From a virus: a DNA stretch of 34,652 nucleotides. The notes under the pieces are model-generated. The model saw only the letters and a list, made by a program, of their open reading frames with translations, was not told the DNA's origin and made no database searches. This document shows positions 32,978 to 34,652 of this stretch, in pieces. The stretch is taken from positions 1-34,652 of the IMG/VR virus record IMGVR_UViG_3300022745_000108. One strand, 5' to 3'. The position numbers and the translations under genes are program-made. Within the stretch, counting starts at the first letter, position 1; each line of letters opens with the position of its first letter.

Positions 32978-34652
32978 TGATTCGCCACGCTTTGCGCTAC
33001 GCGGCTATAGGGTGGGCTGTTTTCCCGTTGCATACTTTCATCCGTGGCCGCTGCTCTTGCGGTAAGGCCGATTGCAATGCACCGGCGAAACATCCAATTG
33101 CCGCGCTTGTGCCTCGCGGGAGGAATGACGCGACCACCGACCCTGAGAAAATCAAAAGCTGGTGGAAGCGGCACCCGGAGGCGAATATCGGCATCGCAAC
33201 CGGGCGCGAGTCCGGCATCTTGGTGGTGGATATTGACGACAACGGCGCGATTCCGCTTGGCGCTTTGCCTGACACCATCGAGCAGATAACCGGCGGCGGT
33301 GGTCGGCATGTAGTGTATCGCAGGCCAGAGGGCGGGCGGTATATCAGCAACACCACCACGGCGGGGATCGTGGGCGTGGACAGTCGGGCAGATGGTGGGT
33401 ATATCGTGGCCGCGCCATCGCTGCACAGATCCGGCAGGCGGTACGAGTGGGAAGCCAGCGGCGACCCATTCGACGGCGGGGAAATTGCTGACGCGCCCGA
33501 ATGGTGGTTGGATGCGATTCGGGCAGAAGATGCGCCGCTGTTTTCTGCTCAGGCTGCGCCAGCTTGGAATCCTACCGGCGAGCTGCCGGACAATCTTGAG
33601 GCGATGCTGCGAACCATCCCGGCGCACGATTACGCAACATGGCGCGATGTTGGCCTTGCATTGCACCATGCCGCGCCAGTTGACGGGCTGGACTGGTGGG
33701 ACTGGTGGAGCGCGACCGCCAGCAATTACGATGCAGCATCCATCCGCCGCGAGTGGGCGAACTTCACCCGCCGGGCGCATCTGGTTGCGCGACCCGTCAC
33801 AATCGACACCGTGCGCCGTCTGGCCGACGAAAACGGCTATGCAGACGAACGGCTAGGGATTGGCGAGGAAATCGCCGGGATGCTGATTGACTCCGAGCAG
33901 GAAAAGCAGGCAGAGATCGTGCGCGAGGCGGCGCAGGCCATGCCGCACGAAAGCATCGCCATGCCTGAAATCATGCCCGCGCGCGGGCTGATACGCGATG
34001 TTGCCGAATACATCACCCGCACATCAATCTGGCCGCAACCTGAATTGGCCGTTGCAAACGCGCTGACTTTCATCGGCGCGATTGCCGGGCGAAAATTCCG
34101 CACCCAATACGGCGGCATGTCCAACATTTACACCATCGGGCTTTTGGATTCTGGCGGCGGGAAAGACCACAGCCGAAAAGAAATCAACAAGCTGGCGGTG
34201 CTGGCATCGTGCGGGGAATACATCGGCGGGGAAAACTTCGCCAGCGGGCAGGCGCTAATCAAGGCGATGGAGCGCAACCCGGCGCAGCTTTTCCAGATCG
34301 ACGAAATAGGCAAATTCATCGCATCGGCAACAAGCGGCAAGGCCAGCGACCACAAGGCGGACATTATTACGCGCCTGATGGTGCTGTATTCGGCGGCGGG
34401 AGGGGTCTATCAGGGGACGGAGTACGCAGATCAAAAAACCAATCCGCGAACGGTGATTTTCAACCCGTGCGCTTGCCTGTATGGGACGGCCACGCCGTCG
34501 AGCTTCTGGGGTGGGCTGACCTCTGGCGAGTCAATCGACGGCTTTCTGAGCCGCCTGCTTATAATCGAGCCGCAGCATTATCGCCAGAACAAGCAGCGCC
34601 CGGACTTGCGCGCGCCTGAGCCTTGGCTGATTGAGCAAATTCGCGCCATTGC
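32977..34652 (+). CDS. Prim-Pol / PriCT / DUF3987 replication primase-helicase, N-terminal part (continues at base 1)
   Basis: The frame is open from ATG 32977 to the window end and continues at bases 1-551 (about 737 residues in all). Residues 1-165 are a bifunctional primase-polymerase domain: zinc-type cysteines 'CSCGKADC', acidic DxD in 'LVVDIDDNG' (Asp85, Asp87), 'TGGGGRHVVYR' (His111) and 'GVDSRADGGYIVAAPSLH'. Residues about 205-265 fit PriCT_2 ('ATWRDVGLALHHAAP'). From about 330 a DUF3987 helicase begins, with a P-loop in 'LLDSGGGKDHS' (390-399) and Walker B 'LFQIDEIG' (438-445). It would prime and unwind at the origin beside its 3' end. Confidence 0.93.
   Translation, partial: MIRHALRYAAIGWAVFPLHTFIRGRCSCGKADCNAPAKHPIAALVPRGRNDATTDPEKIKSWWKRHPEANIGIATGRESGILVVDIDDNGAIPLGALPDTIEQITGGGGRHVVYRRPEGGRYISNTTTAGIVGVDSRADGGYIVAAPSLHRSGRRYEWEASGDPFDGGEIADAPEWWLDAIRAEDAPLFSAQAAPAWNPTGELPDNLEAMLRTIPAHDYATWRDVGLALHHAAPVDGLDWWDWWSATASNYDAASIRREWANFTRRAHLVARPVTIDTVRRLADENGYADERLGIGEEIAGMLIDSEQEKQAEIVREAAQAMPHESIAMPEIMPARGLIRDVAEYITRTSIWPQPELAVANALTFIGAIAGRKFRTQYGGMSNIYTIGLLDSGGGKDHSRKEINKLAVLASCGEYIGGENFASGQALIKAMERNPAQLFQIDEIGKFIASATSGKASDHKADIITRLMVLYSAAGGVYQGTEYADQKTNPRTVIFNPCACLYGTATPSSFWGGLTSGESIDGFLSRLLIIEPQHYRQNKQRPDLRAPEPWLIEQIRAI
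34640..34652. repeat. Terminal 13-bp overlap (right copy) of a circular genome
   Basis: Identical to bases 1-13. Counting it once gives a circle of 34,639 bp. The position lies inside a coding sequence, so it is not a natural cos or pac end that can be recognised from sequence. Confidence 0.85.

Overview
This window looks like one complete, circularly closed genome (about 34.64 kb) of a tailed phage, apparently a siphovirus, probably infecting a Gram-negative proteobacterium. The last 13 bases repeat the first 13. A primase-helicase reading frame runs off the right end and continues in the same frame at the left end. The host call is an inference from GTA/lambda-like tail genes and small-gene families that I associate with proteobacterial prophages; nothing in the sequence proves it. 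I see no integrase, transposase, CI-type repressor, tRNA gene or rRNA gene.

Layout. (1) 32.8-34.65 kb joined to 0-0.55 kb, plus strand: a small HTH protein and a Prim-Pol/PriCT/DUF3987 replication protein. (2) 0.55-1.17 kb: a gene-free region with TTTTCGCA motifs, a perfect 24-bp inverted repeat, three 11-bp iterons, a terminator-like hairpin and an AT-rich tract, which together make a candidate replication origin. (3) 1.17-2.0 kb: a Cro-like HTH protein and several tiny genes, one a zinc-finger gene interrupted by an in-frame TGA. (4) 2.0-13.0 kb, plus: packaging and head genes, with one AT-rich moron on the minus strand at 6.7-6.9 kb. (5) 11.5-23.4 kb, plus: tail genes, including a gpG/gpGT-type frameshift and a GTA-like distal tail set (DUF2460, DUF2163, NlpC/P60, a TIM-barrel megaprotein split by a -1 frameshift, tail fibre). 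(6) 23.4-25.2 kb, plus: lysis cassette. (7) 27.1-25.2 kb, minus: a run of small unknown genes. (8) 32.6-27.2 kb, minus: a recombination/early operon (Sak4-like ATPase, pentapeptide-repeat protein, DUF669 ssDNA-binding-type protein, Cas4/RecB-like nuclease, helicase, VRR-NUC nuclease).

Regulation. The two minus-strand operons are headed by the same 108-bp sequence, identical base for base, at 32625-32732 and 27111-27218. Each copy holds a sigma70-type promoter with a perfect TATAAT, a GCGCAT/ATGCGC palindrome over the -10, a ribosome binding site and the first codons ATGAACAA. In the second copy the promoter also encodes the last residues and stop codon of the VRR-NUC gene. One regulator could therefore control both operons together.

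How the genes work together. The HTH proteins are candidate controllers of the early promoters. The Prim-Pol/helicase, the recombinase set and the candidate origin would replicate the circular DNA. The terminase, portal, minor head protein, protease-scaffold and major capsid protein build and fill the head. The tail genes build a tail of roughly 100 nm with a lambda/GTA-like tip, and the lysozyme and membrane proteins lyse the cell. The least explained parts are the AT-rich cargo zone at 6.1-7.1 kb (a swapped C-terminus on the minor head protein plus a moron), the small-gene operon at 25.2-27.1 kb, the pentapeptide-repeat gene inserted in the recombination operon, and the two GGG-codon frameshift sites.
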